Positions 19,201-26,380 of a stretch of 32,665 nucleotides of DNA are shown here, piece after piece. This stretch comes from a virus, in the IMG/VR virus record IMGVR_UViG_3300047095_000701, positions 1 to 32,665 of that record. One strand, 5' to 3'. The translations under genes were made by a program, and so were the position numbers. The stretch's first letter is position 1; each line of letters starts with the position of its first letter. The notes beneath the pieces are model-generated. The model saw only the letters and a program-made list of their open reading frames with translations. It did not search any database and had not been told where the DNA came from.

Positions 19201-22200
19201 AAAAGGCTGACGCACTTTTGCCATCCATAGATTCAAAAAATTTAGCTACGCCGATAAAAAAGTTGCTGAAAAAACTTGAGACGGATGTAAAGAACTTTTC
19301 AACTAACACAGGATCGACTTTACGGATCATATCGGCAATTTTCTGAATAGCTATCCCCAAAGAGTTGCCTACAACAGCTAAATGCTTAGGGATAGCATTC
19401 ATTTTTTCAGATAAAATAAATAAGAACTCTCCGACACCTTTGTTTAACCCAGTAGCCTCATCACTAACTTTTTCTTTACCGGTAACACCTGTCCAAAAGG
19501 ATGTTGCAGATGCATCAATCAGTGTCTGAAATCTTCCAAACTGAATAAATGTATTGTTGTAGATTTTCTGTAATGCTGTTACGGACTGATTTTCAAATTG
19601 GCTCGCAAAAGCTTTAATAGCTAAGTTAACATTGATTGTCCCTGCCTTGACTCTAGATAACAGCTCCTGTTCGGATAATCCCAAACCTCGAGCTAAAATA
19701 CCCATCGCATCAGGGATTTGGTTACCAAGCTGCTTTTTGAATTCTTCGAGACTTACAACACCCTTAGAAGCAGCGTCTCTAATAGCTTTGAACGAGTACG
19801 CAATCTGCCCTGCGTCCAAATGATAAACAGCGGCTCCTACAGTAATACCTCGAGCAACATCTTCCGCTAATTTAGCTCCTCCAGGCAATTTGGCAAATGA
19901 CGCTGATAATACACCGAACGCTTTACTAACTTCACTAATCCTAGCGCCTGTTAACTGAGCAATATCAGTAACTTTTGCAAAGGAATCCGCAACTGAATTA
20001 GTAGCATATGCTGTATTCGCCATCAAAGTAGCTAACTGCGATCTCTCAGCTGCATCAGCGCCCATATCTACAACGCTTTTTGATAAAGATCCTCCAAAAC
20101 GAAGCGTGTTCGTATCTTTCTTATTTAACTCATCCCCCTCAGCGTACTTCATCAAAGATGATCTATACTTATCCTGGTTAGTCCTCGAAGATTCTTGAGC
20201 TACAGTCATTGTTGCAAAAAAGATGGCGTACGAATTATACGCATCCCAAGTACTCTTGAATATAGTACTCACACCAGTCATTACCTTGCTCAACACGCCT
20301 AATAGCATTTGTACCGGCCTAATTACTAACCCTTGATATATATCCATCATTTTCTTTTTAAGTTCAAATATAGAGGAGATAGTTGAAGATACTAATGCTA
20401 CTATTCCTACAGTCGATGCACTTACCACATCGACTATAGTCGCTGGCCAGCCTGTAAGCTGAATTTGAATAGCTTGAGCCATAGTTTTCAAACGAGCAAT
20501 GACTACATTTTCGACAGATAATACGGATGTCTGTACAGTATCTAACGCTGATACCAAAAATCTATACTCACTACTTCCTACGGAAGTAGTTTTAAGCTTA
20601 GAAGTGATGGCAGCTATATCTTTCAATTCCTGTTCACGTTGCTTCAGTGTAGTATCTACAATATCCTTTGTATAATCGTTCAACCCTCTCTGCAACGAAG
20701 CTATGTACCGAGATAACACTCTCGCAAAAGCTGGATCAGCAGTCTGCTTAGCTCGTTCTAACTGGAGGATTAAATCTGTATCATGTTTTAATTTCAATTC
20801 CCATGCAGCAGTTGGGTCAGCGTCCTTCAGAGCTCTAAATAATGTATTATAAGTCTTCTCGTAGCTGCGATCTCTAGTGCCGTTAGCTAATAATTTATTA
20901 AATTCAGTTTCTAATTTAACGATATCTTCCAACTGCCTGGTTATACGAGTTACTGCATCAACCCGACCGCCCTGAGCACCTCCAGCTAATCTTTCTTGTA
21001 GACGGCGCAATTCTGCCGTATAAAACGGTTTTAATGTCGCATCAGTAGTAGAACTAGCCAATAGGGCTTCTAAAGCAACTATATTCTGTTTTATCTTAGC
21101 TGTTTTATCTTGCGCTCTAGATTCAGCTCTTTGCTCTAACGTCATTTGCTTATAAAGCAATCTAGCTAATTCATCCGAATCTGATGGAGTGAATTTACCT
21201 TCAGCTCGATCAGCTTCCAATGCTTTAATCTGATTAGCTACATCATCCCGTTTGGATTCGAGTTTTCCCCTGCGGTAGCCAACAGGATCTATACGTTTTC
21301 TAATACCTTGCATATAAGCATTAGTATCTTTAACTAGCCTATCTACTTGCTCTACACTCAAATTATGTAAATCAAATATCTCAGCAATAATTTTTCTACG
21401 TTCGTCTAACGACTGTGTTGATGTCCCTGTACCTACTGACTTAAACCTAGCATCTAAATTGGTGATAAACTCAGTATCAAATGACTGTCTGCGTAACTTT
21501 TCTCTGACAACACTAAATTCCCCCGACACTAATCGAGCAATACTGCGCTCATACAACCCTATTAATTTAGCACTCGCATTCGGGCCTTTTGCACGCTCTT
21601 GTTTAATAGCATCTTGATAATACGTTACCTCAGCTGATTGTCTGGCTACACGAGCGGCCATCATATTCTGAAAGGCTTCATCAGACGTCGCAACCTGATT
21701 TTCAAGCTCCCTAATTTGACGATTAATGTGGTCAGGAGCTTGTCCAGTAGCATATCCTGCCCGAGCACGTTTTAAGTCGAATAGTTTACTGCGGATAGAA
21801 TCAGTTTTATTGGTTATAGATCCTTGAGGATCAAATGTTTTAGCTAATGTCCTATACCGACGCTCTATTTCAGGAAGCATTTCTACCACTTCCATCAAAG
21901 TCACATTTCGCGCTAATAACTTTTCCGCAGCAGCTAGTAAGTCGGGTCCTCCAGAGTCCCGAGTAAGCATCACTCCCTCTAATTTCTTAAATTGAGTGAG
22001 TCGCTCTGATATATTAACACCCGCTCTACTACTGCTATTCAATGATTTCCCTCGAATCATCATTGAATCCCGTACAGTATGCATTTGAGCGAGAAAGCTA
22101 TCTCTCGTCGCTATTGAACTATCCCCTAATCCAATAGTTCCCCAAAACGTGGAGTCAGATGCCGATTTATCAGCTGTCATAGCTGCAATAGCTGCATCCA

Positions 22201-23125
22201 AAGCTGCAATTTTATCATTACGATCTTTTACTTTAATTATAGCTTGTTCGATAATTGAATCCGTCGATGATATGAATCTATTAGCTCTATTAAATATTAA
22301 TTGTAAAGCTCGTTTTGTATTATTCTCAGTTACTTCCCAACTTTTAGCTAATTGCTTAATCAGCGCAGGATCTTCCTTGCTTATTATCATCGCGCTGGCG
22401 TTCAATAGAGCAGATTGATCCTGGACATTTTTAGCCGTAGAATCTCCAGCTAAAATCATTGTAGTAAGCGCCCTGTCAAGATTAGACTTCTCTACATTTG
22501 AAGCAGCTTGCTCTAACTTTTTCTGTGTACTTTTTAACTGCCCTTTTGCGCTAGATGTTAAGCTAGTTATCACTTTGCTGAGAGCGCCTTGTACATCTGC
22601 TACGGTCTTCATAAGATCATTTACTGAGCCTTTATCTACATCAGTTTTGGCTCTGGATAACAACTGAGTTTGTAACTTAGCCATAGTTTCAGCGGATAGA
22701 GTTGTGGTTAGATCCTTCATGGCAGTAATCATGCCTTGAGACAATGTATTCGCGTATGAATTAAAATCACCTTGCTTAAAAAGACCGGAGGCTGTCGTAT
22801 TAGCAAGCTGTAAATTAGCTAATGTCTTTGTTATAGCATCTCCAATTGATCCTGTGCCAGCTTTTAATTTAGATAAAGATTTGAATCCTGTTGATAATTT
22901 ATCTAATTCCGCTATCATAGCTGCGGAGTTTTCATTCAAATTCTTCTTCAATGCAGCTTGTTTTTGAGCCATATCAGCAGTAGCTAATTTAGAAGTCTCT
23001 GCAATCACTGCGGAAATAGCTGGCTGATATTTTCCAATCGCGGATACAATCTTTTGTGTTGCGGCATTTATAGTAGTTGTATCAGCTGCTACTGTAATAA
23101 CTATGCCGTTCTGTGCATCAGCCAT
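16229..23125 (-). CDS. tape measure protein, 2298 residues
   Basis: The largest gene. The N-terminal 880 residues are rich in charged coiled-coil helices (for example KLEQAASNVEKSNLD). A hydrophobic segment lies near 890-990 (TIVDVVSASTVGIVALVSST). Residues about 1005-1215 (GGSLSKSVVDMGADAAERSQ through ASATSFWTG) match the conserved tape-measure domain. The C-terminus near 2205-2235 reads GVMGEAGPEAIMPLARDSSG RLGVRA, very close to the lambda H C-terminus. Tape measure proteins set tail length, act as scaffold for tube polymerisation and may form the DNA-entry channel. At about 0.15 nm per residue the predicted tail is near 345 nm, more than double lambda. It lies directly after the GT chaperone frame (1 bp gap). 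C-terminal processing, as in lambda H, is possible but not provable here. Confidence 0.95.
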   Translation of the reverse strand: MADAQNGIVITVAADTTTINAATQKIVSAIGKYQPAISAVIAETSKLATADMAQKQAALKKNLNENSAAMIAELDKLSTGFKSLSKLKAGTGSIGDAITKTLANLQLANTTASGLFKQGDFNSYANTLSQGMITAMKDLTTTLSAETMAKLQTQLLSRAKTDVDKGSVNDLMKTVADVQGALSKVITSLTSSAKGQLKSTQKKLEQAASNVEKSNLDRALTTMILAGDSTAKNVQDQSALLNASAMIISKEDPALIKQLAKSWEVTENNTKRALQLIFNRANRFISSTDSIIEQAIIKVKDRNDKIAALDAAIAAMTADKSASDSTFWGTIGLGDSSIATRDSFLAQMHTVRDSMMIRGKSLNSSSRAGVNISERLTQFKKLEGVMLTRDSGGPDLLAAAEKLLARNVTLMEVVEMLPEIERRYRTLAKTFDPQGSITNKTDSIRSKLFDLKRARAGYATGQAPDHINRQIRELENQVATSDEAFQNMMAARVARQSAEVTYYQDAIKQERAKGPNASAKLIGLYERSIARLVSGEFSVVREKLRRQSFDTEFITNLDARFKSVGTGTSTQSLDERRKIIAEIFDLHNLSVEQVDRLVKDTNAYMQGIRKRIDPVGYRRGKLESKRDDVANQIKALEADRAEGKFTPSDSDELARLLYKQMTLEQRAESRAQDKTAKIKQNIVALEALLASSTTDATLKPFYTAELRRLQERLAGGAQGGRVDAVTRITRQLEDIVKLETEFNKLLANGTRDRSYEKTYNTLFRALKDADPTAAWELKLKHDTDLILQLERAKQTADPAFARVLSRYIASLQRGLNDYTKDIVDTTLKQREQELKDIAAITSKLKTTSVGSSEYRFLVSALDTVQTSVLSVENVVIARLKTMAQAIQIQLTGWPATIVDVVSASTVGIVALVSSTISSIFELKKKMMDIYQGLVIRPVQMLLGVLSKVMTGVSTIFKSTWDAYNSYAIFFATMTVAQESSRTNQDKYRSSLMKYAEGDELNKKDTNTLRFGGSLSKSVVDMGADAAERSQLATLMANTAYATNSVADSFAKVTDIAQLTGARISEVSKAFGVLSASFAKLPGGAKLAEDVARGITVGAAVYHLDAGQIAYSFKAIRDAASKGVVSLEEFKKQLGNQIPDAMGILARGLGLSEQELLSRVKAGTINVNLAIKAFASQFENQSVTALQKIYNNTFIQFGRFQTLIDASATSFWTGVTGKEKVSDEATGLNKGVGEFLFILSEKMNAIPKHLAVVGNSLGIAIQKIADMIRKVDPVLVEKFFTSVSSFFSNFFIGVAKFFESMDGKSASAFFEKLSTPIITFFDKLNKLFIDNQGNLTHDALRSFENIFNFLATFIQFISDTVAMAAKASVAVTSFFDTAERTKSIDYTRNQQAWNTSEFANPSRGSVGDLTGFQALHSGAGQVIDFLTRPTTWTQMVETSSRQYKESAESFTENVATTAQKVATTVTESATTQSMYLERAKEFTAIPSEMMKRLTAGVSSLASMAEINKGVLEATADSYSKATALSDYRTLVSIANKVHQEALEAVKDDVEVYKAIKEWNINDILDKLSDPVHLKLREKGMSAARAEIARGVAETTLNLTVDDILKSNMIMTREAERTSLRADEMMADLDNIAAGIKKGGNTEAVYQNLVKKMMDNAAYATKLARSGMGLISALAETVIKIQNSAEQVANDAQQQLTNALSAISAVDYAGRMQEAMTQYHSNQAWMQRKKGDALNVYKGEAEKTLEYFYMDANSAKLSRSEYKSIEDRLKRNVEVGEMRDKEDASQYAKRSAGGTTKKDPIASKYESLFSNLSSNLESSMQELENIQLEINKSFGKVSAKLQSTLTTNSEAKKFSNADKQKLIDLAANIDMLSMINAISSDASKAITSAEASNQTFQMIKNNPKLLSIGDDIIEMQKIKDSFAKNMDNLTGAFNASKDRLNPDVIEQYNRAVELAGEGFASGLEELSQKITMSLMKTTDSIRDEIKEFEFDVNSRGMTSEDQNLARLDIRKSKLQEQRAAYIANGMPESSISELTTQIGLMDSLQGKMREVYEADRTFIGALKKSAQEQAASMLTVGEAFVDALTGIQDTLSSSLEQFITAGTFRLKDFAVSVHKVLSKIVADYISTMAAIGMKKAIFAIANVIVGNAVSGSGLTAPNNSAIVTPDAGGASLGVHAALGKIFDSGNVMAFAGGGTFTNGIVNGATQFPIGVMGEAGPEAIMPLARDSSGRLGVRASGTSISNNSITITVNVSNETEGDQSNGPDKQETMMKSLSETLRGVVLKTVAEEMRKGGALNQYRQ

Positions 23126-23126
23126 C

Positions 23127-23462
23127 TTACTTCCCTCGCTCTTGTTCCTGCTTCTTGGACACAGTAGTCAAATATGCATTATCCATTCGCTTTATATATC
23201 TTATGAATTGATGCGGATTATATGGAGTATAAATCTGTATATAAGCTAAAATATCGCTCATCGAAATCGGATTTGCTCCCATTCCATAAGTGCGACAACC
23301 TGATAACATAAAAAACCCCTCCATATAAGGACGCATCCAGTCATAATATGGAGGGGCATTTTCTAACGCTTGTGGGACGAAAGATTGAGTATCTGCTATA
23401 TCCTCTAGGAACTCAATCTTGTCCCCCCACATAACGTTCCATTCAACGTGAGAGGCTAAGAG
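23127..23462 (-). CDS. T-frame of tail assembly chaperone GT (made by -1 frameshift)
   Basis: This reading frame has an internal ATG at 23432 (MWGDKIEFLEDIAD) with only a weak GGA before it. It stays open back to the G GGA AAC slippery sequence in the end of the G-like gene, with eleven sense codons from CTC at 23462 to that ATG and no stop. It is therefore best read as the second half of a G-T fusion: 127 G residues, a linker LLASHVEWNV, then 101 residues, giving 238 in all. In lambda the GT protein recruits tube protein to the tape measure. The frame ends with TAA one base before the tape measure start. Confidence 0.8.
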   Translation of the reverse strand, partial: LLASHVEWNVMWGDKIEFLEDIADTQSFVPQALENAPPYYDWMRPYMEGFFMLSGCRTYGMGANPISMSDILAYIQIYTPYNPHQFIRYIKRMDNAYLTTVSKKQEQERGK

Positions 23463-23842
23463 TTTCCCTCCAGCTCCTCTTCCTGCGCTTTGAAGTTACC
23501 CAAGTCCATCGCAAATTCCTGCACAAATTCACGAAGATCCTCGTTATTCGCCAACGCTGTGGCGCCTAACTCTGCATCATACTTGACTTTGGTCCCATCT
23601 TTCTTGCTAACATTCTTCCAATCCAGCAAAATCCCCTCTGCCAAGGCCCGACACAGAATGCTCTTACCTTCGACAGGATCCAAATTGCCCTTTTCAATCT
23701 TCCGCCTGTGCGGAGCTTGCAGCCGACTCAGCGTCCGCTGAAACTTTGGATTATTGTATCCAGCAATCAGAAACTGGCTACCACCAAAATCTGCCCAAAC
23801 CCCGCTCTCAATCAAACTATTGTCATTGTCAATTACGATCAT
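23456..23842 (-). CDS. tail assembly chaperone G-like protein
   Basis: A 128-residue protein located between the tail tube and tape measure genes, the invariant position of lambda-type G chaperones. Sequence such as VWADFGGSQFLIAGYNNPKF near the start and the repeated acidic C-terminus FKAQEEELEGNS fit tail chaperones that bind tape measure helices. The ATG overlaps the tube stop (TAATG). The last codons contain the slippery heptamer, so the termination product is G and the frameshift product is GT, with G expected in large excess. It is a cytoplasmic assembly factor that should be absent from the virion. Confidence 0.85.
   Translation of the reverse strand: MIVIDNDNSLIESGVWADFGGSQFLIAGYNNPKFQRTLSRLQAPHRRKIEKGNLDPVEGKSILCRALAEGILLDWKNVSKKDGTKVKYDAELGATALANNEDLREFVQEFAMDLGNFKAQEEELEGNS
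23462..23468 (-). other. programmed -1 frameshift slippery site G GGA AAC
   Basis: On the minus strand the zero frame reads GAG GGA AAC TCT TAG. The heptamer G GGA AAC is in the X XXY YYZ register required for tandem -1 slippage and differs from the lambda G/T site (G GGA AAG) only in the last base. After slippage translation continues through the T frame to 23127. Twelve bases further on, ACGTT/AACGT can form a 5-bp stem with a 6-base loop (about 23434-23449), a weak possible stimulator. Register, neighbours and the open downstream frame all agree. Confidence 0.85.
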
Positions 23843-24858
23843 TAAACCGATGTCCTATTCTTCTTCTTGTTGATTTTGATACATACCCCAGTCGTCGGAT
23901 CATACAATGCTCGGTACGTAAACTTCGCAATAATGTCCTGATCCAACCCTCCTGCAACAACATTTACACTCTCATACTTGCACTTCGGCAATGTGAAAAT
24001 GTACTGCTGATTGCCAGCCGTCGCAGTATCAGCCGCACCAATCGTCCACGCAAGCGCAAACGCGGTATTAGACAAGAACTTCTGATACTCAGTGCTATTC
24101 TGAAAATACATATCAAAAGAGCCTGTCAAATCCATCTTGCCAAGCGCAATATTTGCAGCTGCTTCTGCACCAATCTGCGTCTGCGTCCGCAAATTGTTGT
24201 TAATATCCATAGTTAGCGACTGCAAAATACTCGTAGTCGCCCCACCAATGGATAATCCAGATACGTCGCCCATCGTCGCACGTACATCCCCTGTGTATAA
24301 TACCGCTGTAGATGTCGTCTGCCCAGTAATAGTAGTCGTGGCTACAGTAGCATCATTACCCATGAGCTTATAAGCCCCAGTAATAATGCTTCCCTTAGCC
24401 ATATTCAATGAAACTCCTCCAATACGTACGCCTTTATAATTGACGTAAACTGGAGTATCCAAATCATTGAATACTTTCTGGAACGTAAATGATCGTGCAG
24501 TAGTTCCATTACTGATCGTTGTATTCAGCAATGTAGCTGTGCCTGACATATCAAAGTTGGCAGAACCTACAGCTGCACATAACAACGGATCCATTGCATA
24601 CATCAATGACCCGGTAGTTACAGCATCGGCACTCCATTCAAAGTTAATGTCCCCAGCAACATCAATTTCAGTCGGAATGACGTCCGAAATCATTCGATCC
24701 GACCGAAGCTCCTGACTAACAGTAGTCTTCTTCCCGTAGTTCAGACTCTCACTCGTAACCCTAAGAGGGATTAACGCAGGTGTAGTTGGAGTAGTACCAT
24801 ACGTAGACTCCTCAACATATGCAACACTAACGCGGTTCGATACACCAATAGCAGCCAT
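23842..24858 (-). CDS. major tail tube protein
   Basis: A 338-residue beta-rich protein. The N-terminus SVAYVEESTYGTTPTTPALI followed by LRVTSESLNYGKKTTVSQEL RSDRM is the hallmark start of the Phage_tail_tube family of siphoviruses (lambda V-like fold), and 'DVAGDINFEW' continues the pattern. It polymerises as hexameric rings around the tape measure to form the tube. It lies between the terminator-like gene and G chaperone as expected. It ends in a short basic tail (IKINKKKNRTSV). ATG at 24858. The extra C-terminal portion may be a surface domain, but no Ig-like motif is obvious. Confidence 0.85.
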   Translation of the reverse strand: MAAIGVSNRVSVAYVEESTYGTTPTTPALIPLRVTSESLNYGKKTTVSQELRSDRMISDVIPTEIDVAGDINFEWSADAVTTGSLMYAMDPLLCAAVGSANFDMSGTATLLNTTISNGTTARSFTFQKVFNDLDTPVYVNYKGVRIGGVSLNMAKGSIITGAYKLMGNDATVATTTITGQTTSTAVLYTGDVRATMGDVSGLSIGGATTSILQSLTMDINNNLRTQTQIGAEAAANIALGKMDLTGSFDMYFQNSTEYQKFLSNTAFALAWTIGAADTATAGNQQYIFTLPKCKYESVNVVAGGLDQDIIAKFTYRALYDPTTGVCIKINKKKNRTSV

Positions 24859-24860
24859 CT

Positions 24861-25253
24861 TTATGCTCCCACATCAAAATAAAACGGATTAAACACACTC
24901 ATACCATACCATTTGCCAATCGTGCCATTTACAGCAAACGAACCTGCCTTGAATCGGATACCTCCAATGTTCGCAGCAGTAAATAAATCAACTAGCGTCT
25001 GGCATAACCCCGTTATGTTGCCGCTACCAGTGTTAGCTAAATCATATACATCGAATATCAGTAATCCCTCAATTCGACGCTGACTAGTATCGCCGATACT
25101 TAAAAACTTTGTCTTACTAAACTCTACTTTAACATCTATAAATAATTCATTGATGTTATCACTTATCTCTATATTATCATAATATATAGGATAATCAACT
25201 ATAGATGATTGAATATATCCCTCAATTAACTTCTTCGCATCCCGAATATTCAT
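24861..25253 (-). CDS. tail terminator (lambda U-like / DUF4128)
   Basis: A 130-residue protein (MNIRDAKKLIEGYIQSSIVD) with a helix first, then strands (LFIDVKVEFSKTKFLSIGDT), an 'RRIEGLLIFDVYDLANTGSG' core and a C-terminal 'FNPFYFD' end. This layout is the DUF4128/lambda U terminator pattern: these proteins cap the growing tube and join it to the head. The position next to the tube gene supports it. A strong GGGGGA ribosome site lies 8 bases before the ATG, inside the end of the preceding short frame. Confidence 0.75.
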   Translation of the reverse strand: MNIRDAKKLIEGYIQSSIVDYPIYYDNIEISDNINELFIDVKVEFSKTKFLSIGDTSQRRIEGLLIFDVYDLANTGSGNITGLCQTLVDLFTAANIGGIRFKAGSFAVNGTIGKWYGMSVFNPFYFDVGA

Positions 25254-25255
25254 TC

Positions 25256-25339
25256 TTAATCCCCCGCACGAGCTATCGCGGTTAATAATTTATTTGCAGC
25301 CCTTGTTGATCTGCCTCGATACCATGCATCCTTAATCAT
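25256..25339 (-). CDS. 27-codon in-frame extension or micro-gene after the gp10-like gene
   Basis: Directly after the TAA of the gp10-like gene (25342-25340) comes ATG in the same frame, then 27 sense codons (MIKDAWYRGRSTRAANKLLT, then AIARAGD) and TAA at 25258-25256, two bases before the terminator gene's ATG. No Shine-Dalgarno precedes this ATG. It may be a micro-gene translated by stop/restart coupling, a C-terminal tail reached by TAA readthrough, or a tail recently cut off by a nonsense mutation. Otherwise the operon would contain an 83-base unused gap, which would be unusual here. Confidence 0.4.
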   Translation of the reverse strand: MIKDAWYRGRSTRAANKLLTAIARAGD

Positions 25340-25951
25340 TTATTTTCTATACTTTACGCCACTCATTTCTGAAAATTCTATACCATACTTGAACTTGGCT
25401 AAAACCTTATTTACAGCTTTCGTTAATATATGCCTAGGTATAAATGCAGGAGGATTTGCTCCACCAAACTCTAAATATTGAGCAATAGGGTATACCTTCC
25501 CAGATTTTGCACGCCTTACCTTTGTGTTGCGAATAACAAACCTACGAGATTTTCCGTACCGCGCTGCAAAATCCGCAGGTAAATCAGCGGCTCGTATCGC
25601 CCCATGCTTTGTAACCACCTCCCATAACTTATGATACTCCCCAGTATAATATGGGTACTTATCATAATTCTGCTGTGTAGTTACCTCAATTAAAACTTCT
25701 TGTGCAATCCTCGCGGATTGAAATTGAGCTGCCATATCCAGAACAGTAAATAATTCGTTACTAAAATTGTTGGAATTGGCTTCTAAATTCGTAATAAATG
25801 TTGACGCATTATCCTTGGGCTTTTGAGCAGTCCTAAACCCTCCAGTTACAGATGTCAGCCCAGCAGCAATATTTAAGGTGGCACGATTCCATGCGCCTGA
25901 CCCATAACCTCTCCCACTGACTGATACACTACGTATAGAATTTGCGATAAT
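25340..25951 (-). CDS. HK97 gp10-like neck/tail-completion protein with probable ATT start
   Basis: The ATG-initiated form (25735) gives 131 residues, but the frame is open another 72 codons upstream and that stretch is protein-like: RSVSVSGRGYGSGAWNRATL, later FITNLEANSNNFSNELFTVL. No ATG, GTG or TTG occurs in it. The first plausible codon is ATT at 25951-25949, just after tandem stops TAG TAA. This gives 203 residues. The C-terminal part (IAQYLEFGGANPPAFIPRHI) matches gp10-like proteins, which contain 'EfG....PaFi' near their end and act at the head-tail joint. The neighbouring terminator supports the role. A ribosome site and hairpin upstream are described separately. The shorter ATG form is possible but has no good ribosome site and would leave about 215 bp of coding-like sequence unexplained. 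Confidence 0.6.
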   Translation of the reverse strand: MIANSIRSVSVSGRGYGSGAWNRATLNIAAGLTSVTGGFRTAQKPKDNASTFITNLEANSNNFSNELFTVLDMAAQFQSARIAQEVLIEVTTQQNYDKYPYYTGEYHKLWEVVTKHGAIRAADLPADFAARYGKSRRFVIRNTKVRRAKSGKVYPIAQYLEFGGANPPAFIPRHILTKAVNKVLAKFKYGIEFSEMSGVKYRK

Positions 25952-25957
25952 AAGTTA

Positions 25958-25990
25958 CTATCCGCCCTCTACGAGCGGATAGCCCTCCCC
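25958..25990 (-). promoter_or_regulatory. Shine-Dalgarno plus 8-bp hairpin before ATT start
   Basis: On the minus strand GGGGAGGG (25990-25983) is followed immediately by CTATCCGC (25982-25975), a 9-base loop, and GCGGATAG (25965-25958): a perfect 8-bp stem. Six bases later (TAACTT) is the ATT at 25951. If the hairpin folds, the effective distance from the ribosome site to ATT becomes normal. A hairpin bridging a Shine-Dalgarno and start codon is known from T4 gene 38. The stem also contains the tandem in-frame stops. An alternative reading is a weak terminator or processing site after the XhlA-like gene. Confidence 0.5.
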
Positions 25991-26202
25991 TAAATAGGCT
26001 TGCCTACAAAATATGCCCACGTTACAGCTAATCCAGATCCAATGATGGCTATCATCTTTAAGAACGCTAATGTCCCCTTTAACATTAACATGATAGACTT
26101 TAGCTCCTCAATGTCCGTACTGATCTTGGCTACCTTATCCTCGTACGGACAATTATCACTGCACCTACGAGCCTCAATCTTACTGAGCTCCTGTGGCGCC
26201 AT
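25990..26202 (-). CDS. XhlA-like small membrane protein
   Basis: A 70-residue protein with an N-terminal amphipathic/coiled region (KVAKISTDIEELKSIMLMLK, about 23-42) and one C-terminal membrane segment (LKMIAIIGSGLAVTWAYFVG, about 48-67). This shape matches haemolysin XhlA-type proteins, which work with holins. Its ATG has a strong GGAGG ribosome site and lies inside the end of the holin-like gene (23-bp overlap), so the two are translationally linked. Two cysteines at 14 and 18 sit in the N-terminal part. It could also be a spanin-like or anti-holin protein; the membrane topology is visible but the exact role is inferred. Confidence 0.6.
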   Translation of the reverse strand: MAPQELSKIEARRCSDNCPYEDKVAKISTDIEELKSIMLMLKGTLAFLKMIAIIGSGLAVTWAYFVGKPI

Positions 26203-26380
26203 TCTTGCCTCCTACCTCAGGCAATAAAATACTCGCTGCACTTGCTAAAGATACTACTACCTGCCCAATAACATCTACCGCACCCGGAGGTGCACCAAAT
26301 AAAATGGCTAATGCCGATACCCCAGCCCACGTCGAAGGTTCCTTCAATCTACCCACAATAGACCTCACAATTCCCCACAT
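26180..26380 (-). CDS. holin-like protein, two membrane segments
   Basis: A 66-residue protein with two hydrophobic helices (about 17-31, TWAGVSALAILFGAPP; and about 35-54, VDVIGQVVVSLASAASILLP) joined by a Gly-Ala-Pro-Pro-Gly turn, and an N-terminal KEPSTWAG motif common in small phage holins. This size and topology fits class II holins, which form membrane lesions releasing the endolysin. The ATG overlaps the preceding head-tail gene's stop (TAATG). No other lysis gene is adjacent except the XhlA-like partner; the only wall hydrolase lies at 2076-2495. Confidence 0.65.
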   Translation of the reverse strand: MWGIVRSIVGRLKEPSTWAGVSALAILFGAPPGAVDVIGQVVVSLASAASILLPEVGGKNGATGAQ

